A stretch of DNA of 38,596 nucleotides from Chloroflexota bacterium (GCA_009840175.1 VXOI01000007.1:30473-69068); one strand, 5' to 3'; numbered from the stretch's first letter, positions 9,569-18,173 are shown. A program made the numbers and translations. The notes: generated by a model from the sequence alone, not told the origin.

Positions 9569-11017
9569 TTAGAAGCCGGTTTCGGCCATGTCTATGGCTC
9601 GCATGAGGGCGTTGGATTTGTGGCGGGTTTCCTGGTACTCGTCTTCGGCCACGCTGTCGGCGACGATGCCCCCGCCGGCCTGGACGTACATGACGCCGTC
9701 CTTGTAGACGCCGGTGCGCAGGACGAGGGCGGTGTCCATGTTGCCGGAGTAGCTGAAGTATCCCACCGCGCCGCCGTAGGGGCCGCGCCTTTCGCCTTCG
9801 ATCTCGGTAATTATCTCCATCGCCCGGATCTTGGGCGCGCCGGAGACGGTGCCGGCCGGGAAGCAGGAGCGCAGGGCGTCGTAGGGGGTGAGGTCTTCAC
9901 GCAGGTGTCCCTCGACGTGGGAGACCAGGTGCATGACGTGGGAGAAGCGCTCCACTTCCATCATCTTGGTGACCTCGACCGTGCCGGGGTCGCTGACGCG
10001 GCCAATGTCGTTGCGGCCCAGGTCCAGCAGCATGACGTGTTCGGCGCGCTGCTTCTCGCTGCCCTTCAGTTCCGCTTCGTTGGCGTCGTCCTCGCCCGGT
10101 GTTCGGCCCCGGGGCCGGGTTCCGGCTATTGGGTGGGTGGAAGCGATGCCGTCCTCCACCTTGACCACGGACTCGATGGCTGCGCCAACAATCTGAAAGC
10201 CGTCCAGGTCGAGGTAGTACATATATGGGGAGGGGTTGACGCTGCGCAGGGCGCGGTATATCTGGAAGGGGTGGGCGCCGGTACGCCGGGAGAAGCGCTG
10301 GGAGTTGACCACCTGGATGATGTCGCCAGCGTAGACGTATTCGACGCACTTCTCTATGGCGTCGGCGTAGCCGTCCACGCTGTAGTTGGACTCGATGGCG
10401 CTGGGCGGTATGTCGGCGTAGCCCTGCAAGTCCTCGGGCAACGTCAAGGGTTGGGATAGCAGGTGGACGACTTCCTCGATGCGGGCCACGGCTTCGGCGT
10501 AGGCCCGGTCAATGTCGCCGTCGAGGCGGGCGTGGGAGAGGACCTTGATGTCGTGGCGCAGGTGATCGAATATCAGGATGGTGTCGCTGAACATGAACAC
10601 CGACTCGGGAACGCCCTGGGGGTCAACCGGGGCCGCCTGCACTCGCGGCTCGAAGTAGCGGATGGCGTCGTAGGCGATGTAGCCCACAGCGCCGCCGTGA
10701 AAGCCGGGCAGCCCGTCCACCGGGACGAGCTTGTGCTTCGACATCTCCTCTTCCACCGGGAGCAACGGGTCTATCTCACCGGCGGGTTCGTTGGGGCCGG
10801 AGGTGATGACCTTGTAGGGGTTGGTTCCGATGAAGCTGTAACGTCCCAGCCGCTCGCCGCCCTCCACGCTTTCCAACAGGTAGGAGTAGGGACCGCGGGC
10901 GACCTTCAGGTAGGCTGATACCGGGGTTTCGAGGTCGGCGTGAATCGAGCGGTAGACCGGGGCGAGGTTGCCCTCGCGCGCCCTTGCCTTGACCTGCGCC
11001 AGTGTGGGGTAGTACAT
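9569..11017 (-). CDS. trpE: Anthranilate synthase component I
   Basis: YSFIGTNPYKVI, SRRTGAHPFQIYRALRSVNPSPYMYYLDL, GTRPRGRTPGEDDANEAELKGSEKQRAEHVMLLDLGRND, SGAPKIRAMEII. Start refined to ATG 11017 (MYYPTLAQVKAR). Confidence 0.97.
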   Translation of the reverse strand: MYYPTLAQVKARAREGNLAPVYRSIHADLETPVSAYLKVARGPYSYLLESVEGGERLGRYSFIGTNPYKVITSGPNEPAGEIDPLLPVEEEMSKHKLVPVDGLPGFHGGAVGYIAYDAIRYFEPRVQAAPVDPQGVPESVFMFSDTILIFDHLRHDIKVLSHARLDGDIDRAYAEAVARIEEVVHLLSQPLTLPEDLQGYADIPPSAIESNYSVDGYADAIEKCVEYVYAGDIIQVVNSQRFSRRTGAHPFQIYRALRSVNPSPYMYYLDLDGFQIVGAAIESVVKVEDGIASTHPIAGTRPRGRTPGEDDANEAELKGSEKQRAEHVMLLDLGRNDIGRVSDPGTVEVTKMMEVERFSHVMHLVSHVEGHLREDLTPYDALRSCFPAGTVSGAPKIRAMEIITEIEGERRGPYGGAVGYFSYSGNMDTALVLRTGVYKDGVMYVQAGGGIVADSVAEDEYQETRHKSNALMRAIDMAETGF

Positions 11018-11027
11018 AATCGCGCTC

Positions 11028-11330
11028 CAAACAAAAAGACCCGTCCATTGAGGGACGAGTCTGCATCGTGTTGCCACCCTTCATTCTCCGGCGCTGGCTC
11101 GAAGTAGACAGCCGTGACCGGAATCTCAACCGGCGGGGGGACCTGAAGTCTAGTCAGTCCCATGCCGCGGGCCTTTAACGGCGCCCTTACCGGCTCAGCC
11201 TAGCCCTGGTGGGGGTTCGGCCTGCGGCTCCGGGGTCCATTCAGTCTTCTGCTCTGGGCGCCGGCTTTCACCAAACCCGGCTCGCTTGTCGCCCCGCTGG
11301 AAGCCTACTACTCCCCTTCACAGCCTTTGG
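11028..11330 (-). promoter_or_regulatory. T-box leader with predicted tRNA-Trp specificity, upstream of trpE
   Basis: Minus strand: GAAGGGGAGTAGTAGG (Stem I AGTA), GGTGAAAGCC, GAA-TGG-ACCCC specifier loop (TGG at 11237-11239), T-box AAGGGTGGCAACACG (11067-11081), then terminator hairpin and T-tract. Confidence 0.93.
11033..11061 (-). terminator. Intrinsic terminator of the trp T-box
   Basis: Minus strand GACTCGTCC-CTCAAT-GGACGGGTC-TTTTTGTTT: 9-bp stem (one G-U pair) followed by a T-tract. Confidence 0.9.
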
Positions 11331-11353
11331 AAGTATTCGATTGTGTGCCCATG

Positions 11354-11383
11354 AGCTTACGGCAGACAGGTCAGGGGTGTCAA
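11354..11383 (-). promoter_or_regulatory. Candidate sigma70-type promoter of the trp T-box transcript
   Basis: Minus strand TTGACA (11378-11383) then a weak TAAGCT -10 with ~18 bp spacing, just upstream of Stem I. Confidence 0.4.
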
Positions 11384-11407
11384 GGGGATTGTTGCGTCTT
11401 TTCTGAC

Positions 11408-11869
11408 TTACCCCAATGAGGGTATTTCAGTGTTGCCGGATGAATCCACTTCGCCTTGAACTGCCTCGCGCCGACGATCAATCAGAGCTGAGATTGCCAG
11501 AATGGCAGAAACGAGATCTTGAAATTGTCGTGCTCCCCCGTCGCCATCATTCCTGAGCACATAATCGTCAACAGACAGCTTCACCCGGAAACGCCGGGCA
11601 ATCCTGTCAATCTGGTCTATGATTGGGGGGCGCAGGGTTATCCCCTGCATCCATAACTCATCAAGGGTGTCGCCAATGTCGGTGAATCGCACTATGCCGT
11701 CGTCGAGAAAGCACACCTCTATGTCAAAGGCGTGACCGTCTGCCCTGGCGAAGGGCGTCTCGATAATAACCCTGCTTTCCTTATCTTCCTGTACATTCAC
11801 ATTGAGATTCTTCGTCTGCCAATCCAGATATTGGCCCACGAGAATACGTGCTTGGTCGTAGCTGGTCAT
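11408..11869 (-). CDS. DUF1828-like protein
   Basis: RVIIETPFARADGHAFDIEVCFLDDGIVRFTDIGDTLDELWMQGI resembles DUF1828 N-terminal domains. Confidence 0.6.
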   Translation of the reverse strand: MTSYDQARILVGQYLDWQTKNLNVNVQEDKESRVIIETPFARADGHAFDIEVCFLDDGIVRFTDIGDTLDELWMQGITLRPPIIDQIDRIARRFRVKLSVDDYVLRNDGDGGARQFQDLVSAILAISALIDRRREAVQGEVDSSGNTEIPSLG

Positions 11870-12294
11870 GATGGCAGGGCCTCATATCCACCGTTCAGGG
11901 TAATATTGCACTGCTCCAGAAAGGATCGAAAGTCCTCGTTGGGATTCGCCGAGATAAACCCCAAGGGCTGATGTGCCCTGAAGTCGCCGTGTGTGCGGTC
12001 ATACGAATGGATATGAGGGCCGACTATTTCCTCACCGCCGGGGTTGGTATGACCTCTGGTAGTACACCACCTGAGGATCTGATGTTCACCCAGCATCAGG
12101 CAGTAGCTCCAGCGTGTGCCGTTGAAGTTCCCGGTAACCCGCAGATTCAAGTCATGGGCCTCTGATCTGGTTGTCGCCTCCAGCTTTTGCCTTGTCCTTG
12201 TTCCCGTGTGTGTCCACTCCACATCAGATTCTATGGATTTCGGCTCTGCGAGAATTGCACGGATACGCTCTAACGAATAGCCCGGAATAACCAT
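11866..12294 (-). CDS. Hypothetical protein, translationally coupled to the DUF1828-like ORF
   Basis: 142-aa ORF with ATGA overlap with the downstream ORF; no family recognised. Confidence 0.5.
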   Translation of the reverse strand: MVIPGYSLERIRAILAEPKSIESDVEWTHTGTRTRQKLEATTRSEAHDLNLRVTGNFNGTRWSYCLMLGEHQILRWCTTRGHTNPGGEEIVGPHIHSYDRTHGDFRAHQPLGFISANPNEDFRSFLEQCNITLNGGYEALPS

Positions 12295-12347
12295 CGCAAT
12301 CCATTATCAACGTCTCCATTGACCCAGGTCAACAAACCATCTTCAAC

Positions 12348-12791
12348 CTACACCGTTGCCTCCCCCAAGCCGCCGCGCTCCGCCGCCACCGCCTCATCCT
12401 CGCCGGGCCAGGGTGGTGTGGTGTGGCAGAGGAACCGCAGCGGCCCCTGCCGCGCGGCGGCGAACTGGAAGCGCCAGCCGGTGGGGATGACCAGCGCGTC
12501 GCCGGGGGATACGGCCTGCGGCGGCGGCGCAGGGTCAACGGAAGCCGCGTCGGGCGGGCAGCGCCAGACGTGGCCATCGCCTTCCAGGATGTACCAGATT
12601 TCCTCGACTGTGCGGTGGTAGACGGGGCGGGAGACCTGGCCTGCCGGGAGGGTGACCTCCACCATGCTGCTCTTGGTGGCAGCGTTACGGGCGTCGGCCA
12701 GCAGGCGTATCTCCGAGCCGTCAGGGGCGGTGGCGTCGGGCTGGGCGGCGCGGCGCGACGGCGGCAGCAACGGGACGCTACTCTCACTCAT
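12348..12791 (-). CDS. Cupin domain-containing protein
   Basis: PVYHRTVEEIWYILEGDGHVWR...VSPGDALVIPTGWRFQF. Confidence 0.88.
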   Translation of the reverse strand: MSESSVPLLPPSRRAAQPDATAPDGSEIRLLADARNAATKSSMVEVTLPAGQVSRPVYHRTVEEIWYILEGDGHVWRCPPDAASVDPAPPPQAVSPGDALVIPTGWRFQFAAARQGPLRFLCHTTPPWPGEDEAVAAERGGLGEATV

Positions 12792-12805
12792 ACGGATTTC
12801 CTCTC

Positions 12806-14278
12806 TCAGGCGGCAGCTATGGTCAGGCTCTCACCGATGGCGTTCCAGTAGGGCAGGGCGAAGGCGAAGAGCACCGCCACGGCCACCAGTGTCATGATGA
12901 CGCCAGTCCGCAGCACCTCCGGGGAAGAGATTCCCGCCCGCTGGTAGATGAACACGCTGGCCGCCGCCGCCGCCGGGTAGAACACCACGGAATCGCCAAC
13001 GATGACCACCGCCAGCCCGCAGAGCATCGGGTTCAGCCCCAGCGACGCTCCGGTGGACATCGCTACCGGGATGATGAAGGCCAGGTAACCCGCGATGTTG
13101 GGCATCACGAAACGCACCGCCGCCGCCGCGCTCGACATTGCCAGCAGCAACAGCAACGGCGAGTCCGCCAGGCTGCCCGCCGCCGACACCAGCGTACTGG
13201 CGAACCAGGCCGCAGCGCCGCTGTTCACCAGCGCACCGGACAGGGACAGCGACGTGGCGATGATGAAGAAGTTGCTCCAGCCCAGGTCTTGCTCGAATAC
13301 CCGCCACGACAACAGTCCGATCCCCGGCAGCAGCATCGCCACCATCGCGATCAGCGCCGGGACTGCGGGCGACAGGCCGTGAGCGAAGTCGGTGAACCAG
13401 AGCAGCGCGGTGCCCGCAGCAATCAGTCCGGCCTTCACCTCCGGCGGTGTCAACGCCTTGGGCCCCGGTTCCTCTTCCCCGGCGCCCTGCGTTCCCGTGA
13501 CTCCGGTGAATCCCGAACGGTAGAGCAGGAATACCGCCAGCCCTCCCACCACCAAGATGGACCAGAAAGGCAGGGCCATCAGCACGAACCAGCGCGTCCA
13601 CGAAAAGTCGCCAATGAGTGCCGAAGCCACCACCGGGGTGATTCCTCCGGCCAGCAGGGCGGTGGAGCCGAGGCGGTTGAGGGACCCCATCGCCATCATT
13701 ACGCCTTTGTTCAGCGGGTGCGTCCTCTCGATATTCCACCGGCCCATCACCTCCTCGTAAACATGCACCAGTATCGCCCCCCGGGTCGAGGCGGAAGGCA
13801 GCGCGAAGGTCAGGGCGGCGAAGGATACCAGCATCTGGACGTACAGGGCGCGCGGGCTGCCCCTTGCCAGGCGAATCAGGTACCCGGCCATGCGGTTCGC
13901 CAGGCCGGAATGCTGCACGCCCAGGCCGAGGGTGAGCACCCCGAGCAGGAAGTAGGGCACCGGCTGGGAGAATCCGTACAACGCAGCCTCGATGTCCGGC
14001 ACGGCCCGCACCAGCGTGAGCAGGATGACCGACGCAATGCCGGTGACGGCCATGGGAAGGCCCCCGGTGGTCCAGAACCCCACGGCCAACGCCATCACTG
14101 CCAGGGCGCGCTGCCCTTCGCCGGACAATCCCTCCGGCGTCGGTGCGAGCAACACCACGGCGAACGCCAGCAGGGGCGTGCCGAACTTCACCGCCGCAAC
14201 GCCGGGGTGGTCGCCGAGGATTTTCAGTGCGCGTTTCGGTTCGTGTGTCGTCATGTTCGAGTTTGCGGGGCTATTCAC
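12806..14278 (-). CDS. SLC13/DASS family anion (dicarboxylate-type) transporter
   Basis: Multiple TM segments; MALAVGFWTTGGLPMAVTGIASVILLTL and RFVMPNIAGYLAFIIPVAMSTGASLGLNPM resemble DASS permeases. Confidence 0.85.
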   Translation of the reverse strand: MNSPANSNMTTHEPKRALKILGDHPGVAAVKFGTPLLAFAVVLLAPTPEGLSGEGQRALAVMALAVGFWTTGGLPMAVTGIASVILLTLVRAVPDIEAALYGFSQPVPYFLLGVLTLGLGVQHSGLANRMAGYLIRLARGSPRALYVQMLVSFAALTFALPSASTRGAILVHVYEEVMGRWNIERTHPLNKGVMMAMGSLNRLGSTALLAGGITPVVASALIGDFSWTRWFVLMALPFWSILVVGGLAVFLLYRSGFTGVTGTQGAGEEEPGPKALTPPEVKAGLIAAGTALLWFTDFAHGLSPAVPALIAMVAMLLPGIGLLSWRVFEQDLGWSNFFIIATSLSLSGALVNSGAAAWFASTLVSAAGSLADSPLLLLLAMSSAAAAVRFVMPNIAGYLAFIIPVAMSTGASLGLNPMLCGLAVVIVGDSVVFYPAAAAASVFIYQRAGISSPEVLRTGVIMTLVAVAVLFAFALPYWNAIGESLTIAAA

Positions 14279-14282
14279 ATTT

Positions 14283-14469
14283 TACTGGTGCAGAACCGTC
14301 ATTCCCGCGAAGGCGGGAATCCAACCCCCCGTTACCCCACAGTCCCGTCATCCCGCGTCTCCCTGCACGGGCAGGTGTGTTAATGACAGTTGAGACGTGG
14401 GGCGCGGGGTTTGGATTCCCGCCTTCGCGGGAATGACTGATTGCTTGCCTATTCATTCACTCGTCAGTA
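14283..14469. mobile_element. MITE-like element, copy 2 (~187 bp; left end degenerate)
   Basis: Core shared with 7348-7566 (GTCATTCCCGCGAAGGCGGGAATCC ... TTAATGACAGTTGAGACGTGGGGCGC ... GGATTCCCGCCTTCGCGGGAATGAC); right end ATTCATTCACTCGTCAGTA. Confidence 0.8.
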
Positions 14470-14480
14470 GTAAAGACTAG

Positions 14481-14500
14481 ACCCCCGGTGTGCCGGGGGT
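14481..14500 (-). terminator. Candidate hairpin terminator downstream of the enoyl-CoA hydratase gene
   Basis: ACCCCCGG-CACA-CCGGGGGT on the minus strand, followed by a weakly T-rich tract. Confidence 0.5.
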
Positions 14501-14531
14501 CCTGGCTGTGTATGTATTATGTGGCTGCCGG

Positions 14532-15305
14532 TCAGGTCGCGGCGGGCTTGCGGCCCTTGCGGCTCAGGAAGTCGCTGAAGCCCTCTTCGACGGTCAGACC
14601 CCGGAAGCGTCCCTGGCGTCCCTCGATCTCGGTCCAGAACTGCTCTTCCAGCGAGTTGCCGGTGTGCTCGATGAGGAGCTGCTTGATGTTGTTGACGCCC
14701 TCGGGCCGGTTCTTGGCGATGCCTGCGGCGACCTCGATGGTCTTGTCCATCAGTTGCTCCGACGGCACCAGGTGGTTGAGCAGGCCGATGTGATATGCCT
14801 CGTCGGCGAAGACCTCGCGTCCGCTGTACAGCAGTTCCTTGGCCTTGCCCCAGCCGACCAGGGTGGGCAGGCTCCAGGTGGCGTTGAGCTGGCCGTAGTT
14901 GACGGCCAGGAAGCGGAAGCTGCTCTTCTCGCAGCCGATCAGGAAGTCGACGCTGGTGGCCATCACGGTGCCGCCGCCGTAGCACAGGCCGTTGATGGCC
15001 CCGATGATGGGCTTGCTGGAGGTTGCCATGTGCCAGGTGTAATTGGCGCGCTCGGCGGCTGCCTCGTCGCGCTGTTCCTGGGTGAACTCGCGGTTCTCGT
15101 GGATGTCGGCCCCGGCGGAGAAGGCCCGTTCGCCCGCCCCGGTGATGATGACCGCGCCGATGCCGTCGTCGGCTTCGGCTTCGGTGATGAACTCGTCCAG
15201 CTCTCGGACAAGCTGCAAGTTCAGTGCGTTCAGCACCTCGGGGCGGTTCAGGGTGACGATGGCGACTCGATCCACCTGGTCGGTGGAGATAACCTCAAAG
15301 GCCAT
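14532..15305 (-). CDS. Enoyl-CoA hydratase/isomerase family protein
   Basis: VAIVTLNRPEVLNALN, GAGERAFSAGADIHE, KPIIGAINGLCYGGGTVMATSVDF; start refined to 15305. Confidence 0.93.
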   Translation of the reverse strand: MAFEVISTDQVDRVAIVTLNRPEVLNALNLQLVRELDEFITEAEADDGIGAVIITGAGERAFSAGADIHENREFTQEQRDEAAAERANYTWHMATSSKPIIGAINGLCYGGGTVMATSVDFLIGCEKSSFRFLAVNYGQLNATWSLPTLVGWGKAKELLYSGREVFADEAYHIGLLNHLVPSEQLMDKTIEVAAGIAKNRPEGVNNIKQLLIEHTGNSLEEQFWTEIEGRQGRFRGLTVEEGFSDFLSRKGRKPAAT

Positions 15306-15572
15306 AGCTGCGAAGACTCCTTTGCCGTCCGCCGCAATCGGCGGGGCGCGTGTGTGCGTAGGGATTGCCCAAAGTTTAGCGGCGGGAAGGCCAGCGCACA
15401 ACCGAGGGGGGAGAGGCGTGAACCGGGAGTACGTGCAGGAAAGAAGTTGGTCGGAGTCGGCGAGAGAATTGGTGACGCTACGCTAATCGCGGATTGGGAG
15501 GGGCTATGATACTCTGGAAGCGCCCACCGGATAGGGCTCACCCAGTTGAGGGAAATCTTGGTGTGTGAAGCT

Positions 15573-15600
15573 ATCCCCTCTCTTGAGGGTGAGGGTGAAA
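15573..15600. repeat. Degenerate family A repeat
   Basis: tcccctctcttgagggtgagggtgaaa. Confidence 0.6.
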
Positions 15601-15659
15601 CCTCCAACTGCGTGACTCCTAATCACGACAAGAATACCACGACGGCAAGGAGATGGATA

Positions 15660-15977
15660 ATGGGTCAGAACGTCAAATTCGAGTTCGTCTCCGAACCCAA
15701 GGAATACGTACTGAGGATAGACAAGGCTCTGGAAATGCCTTTGGGCTTGGAGTACGTCGTTACCGTGGCTTCTGGAGGGTCGGAATTTGAGGCTTGCATC
15801 CCGGCCAGCAACATCTTGGCGCCGACTGTTGACGGAGATCCAGAAAGCGTTTACGGCAAGTTCGTTGGATTCAGAGGAGATGAAATGGTGGTCGTGTTCC
15901 CACCTTCATCGCTGGGGACATCAATTTGGTACATCCCTCAAGAGATTATGGATGTGATTGCTACAGAGGTGGCCTAG
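15660..15977 (+). CDS. Hypothetical protein (105 aa)
   Basis: ATG 15660 preceded by aaggagatgg; ORF-track start 15546 runs through a repeat. Confidence 0.65.
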   Translation: MGQNVKFEFVSEPKEYVLRIDKALEMPLGLEYVVTVASGGSEFEACIPASNILAPTVDGDPESVYGKFVGFRGDEMVVVFPPSSLGTSIWYIPQEIMDVIATEVA

Positions 15978-15983
15978 TCTGTA

Positions 15984-16529
15984 ATGCTCCTGTCAGACAA
16001 GGACATATTCGACGCTATGGAGACTGGCGCTCTGACTGTCAACCCTCCCGACAGGTATGATGTATTGGTCAAATCGGCCTCTATAGATATGCGTCTACAT
16101 CCTGTAATACAGGTAATTCGTCCCGAGAAAATAGACAGGGCGATTTTTATTGACCCAACCAGGATGGCAAATGTACAAAGCCAAATAGCAACCTACGCAG
16201 AGCAGTTGGAGTTGCGCCCTGACCAGCCATTTGTCATGGATCCGGGCGTCTTTGTGATTGGTGCGGCGGCAGAGCAAGTTGAGCTTTCCGAAGCACTGGC
16301 GGCCAGAATCGAAGGGAAAAGTTCCTTAGCCAGGTTCGGAATTCAAGTCCACCTTACTGCCCCGAAAATTGACCCGGGGTGGCGGCTTAACAACATTACT
16401 TTGGAGATTATCAATCTGGCCCAATTCCGGGTTGCTCTGTTCCCTATGATGGAAATAGCGGCACTTATGGTCGAGCCATTGAAAACACCGGCCACCCAAG
16501 CTTATAGAGGGCGATTTTCTGCTGGATAG
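15984..16529 (+). CDS. dcd: dCTP deaminase/dUTPase-family protein
   Basis: MLLSDKDIFDAMETGALTVNP, SIDMRLHP, ARIEGKSSLARFGIQVHLTAPKIDPGW...ITLEIINL. Confidence 0.85.
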   Translation: MLLSDKDIFDAMETGALTVNPPDRYDVLVKSASIDMRLHPVIQVIRPEKIDRAIFIDPTRMANVQSQIATYAEQLELRPDQPFVMDPGVFVIGAAAEQVELSEALAARIEGKSSLARFGIQVHLTAPKIDPGWRLNNITLEIINLAQFRVALFPMMEIAALMVEPLKTPATQAYRGRFSAG

Positions 16530-16640
16530 CGGAGATAAACCACTCAGAGGTCAATCGCAACAGCGGCATATCAATTCAAGCCTCCGTTGATTTTCGATTG
16601 AAGGGACAGATAGGCCAGGCGCAGAATTGAGAGAGTCCTG

Positions 16641-17081
16641 ATGCCCCCACTCCCACCCCCACCGCATCCTGGTCCTCTGCGCGGGCAACGGGCGCGCTCG
16701 CAGATGGCGCACGGCCGACTGCGGCATCTGGGCGGCGAGCAGGTCGTGGTGGAGAGCGCGGGCACGGCGCCCAAGGGGCTGCATCCGCTGTCGGTGCGGG
16801 TGATGGTCGAGGTGGGAATAGACATTTCAGCATACACGTCTGACCACGTTGACCGGTACGTGGCGCAGGACTTCGACTTGGTGCTGACGGTGTGCAACTC
16901 AGCGCGGGAGAGCTGTCCGGTGCTTCCGGGCGCGAAACGGATGCTGCACCGCGGCTTCGAAGACCCAGACAAGCTTGGGCTGGACGAGGACGAGTTGCTG
17001 GCGGTGTTTCGGCGTGTCCGTGACGAGATTGGCGAGTACAGCCGCAAGCTGCTGGATACGTTGTATAGTGACGCACTGTAG
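16641..17081 (+). pseudogene. Low-molecular-weight protein tyrosine phosphatase/ArsC-like, apparent frame disruption in the N-terminal P-loop
   Basis: Downstream ARSQMAHG...VESAGTAPKGLHPLSVRVMVEVGIDIS is typical; the RILVLCAGN P-loop half is in the +1 frame (16663-16689), ARS returns in the ORF frame. Confidence 0.7.
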
Positions 17082-17112
17082 CAGCCGAATTCCCAATCCT
17101 GTTAATCCTTAG

Positions 17113-17139
17113 AATCCTGAAAATCCTGATTCAGACAAT
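17113..17139. repeat. 27-bp repeat, copy 1
   Basis: aatcctgaaaatcctgattcagacaat, identical at 37302-37328. Confidence 0.8.
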
Positions 17140-17160
17140 TACTCGGAAAGGAGCCAAGCC

Positions 17161-18129
17161 ATGAAGACCGTCCGCATCTACCAGACCGGCGGGCCGGAGG
17201 TGCTGAACTACGAAGACGCGCCGGAGCCTTCGCCCGGGCCAGGGCAGGCGCTGGTTGAGATCAAGTCCATCGGCGTCAACTACACCGACGTTTCCAGCCG
17301 CAAGGGCGCCAACCCGCCCGACGCCTTCCCCTGGACGCCGGGGCGCGAGGCCGCCGGGGTAGTGACCGCCATCGGCGAGGGCGTAACCGAGGTTGCCGTG
17401 GGCGACCGGGTGGCCTACGCCATGCACACCGGGACGTATTCGCAGTACCACGCCGTTCCGTCGTGGCTGCTGGTGCGCATCCCCGACGGGATGTCCTTCG
17501 CCGACGCCGCGGCCACCATGCTGCAAGGGATGACGGCCCACTTCCTGGTCTACGGCATTGCCCATCTGGGCGCGGGCGACCGTGTGCTGGTGCACGCCGG
17601 GGCCGGCGGCATGGGCCTGTGGCTTATCCAGATGCTCAAGAACATCGGCGTCGAGGTCTTCACCACCGTCTCCACCGATGAGAAGGCGGAACTCGCCAAG
17701 GGCGCGGGCGCAGACCACGCCATCATCTACACGCAGCAGGACTTCGAGGCGGAGGTCCACAGCGCCACCGGCGGCAAGGGCGTGAAGATGGTGATGGACG
17801 CCGTGGGCGCGACCACCTTCGACGCCGGTATGCGCATCCTGGGACGCCGCGGCGTCATGGCGCTGTACGGCCAGGCCGGCGGCCCGGTGGGTCAGGTGGA
17901 CAGCGGCGTTCTACGCGGCGGGTCGCTGTCCCTCATCCGCCCCAGCCTCGGCGACTACACCGCCACCCGCGACGAGCTGACGCAGCGCGCCGACGACGTG
18001 CTGCGCTGGGTGCAGTCCGGCGAGGTCAAGCTGTACGTCGGCCTGGAACTGCCGCTGTCAGAGGCCCGCGAAGCCCACCGCCGGATGGAAGGCCGGGAGA
18101 CCACGGGCAAGATACTGCTGACGCCGTAG
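17161..18129 (+). CDS. NADPH:quinone oxidoreductase (zinc-independent MDR family)
   Basis: GVNYTDVSSRKG, PGREAAGVVTAIGEGV, VLVHAGAGGMGLWLIQMLK; preceded by ggaaaggagcc. Confidence 0.93.
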   Translation: MKTVRIYQTGGPEVLNYEDAPEPSPGPGQALVEIKSIGVNYTDVSSRKGANPPDAFPWTPGREAAGVVTAIGEGVTEVAVGDRVAYAMHTGTYSQYHAVPSWLLVRIPDGMSFADAAATMLQGMTAHFLVYGIAHLGAGDRVLVHAGAGGMGLWLIQMLKNIGVEVFTTVSTDEKAELAKGAGADHAIIYTQQDFEAEVHSATGGKGVKMVMDAVGATTFDAGMRILGRRGVMALYGQAGGPVGQVDSGVLRGGSLSLIRPSLGDYTATRDELTQRADDVLRWVQSGEVKLYVGLELPLSEAREAHRRMEGRETTGKILLTP

Positions 18130-18173
18130 CCTTGCTATGGAGTGTCCTGGGCGTACATAATCTTCATTAACCT

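Noticed and set aside
11018-11077. Extended N-terminus of TrpE (MATRCRLVPQWTGLFVWSAI)
   Set aside because: Translates the T-box and terminator hairpin; ATG 11017 begins the conserved protein.
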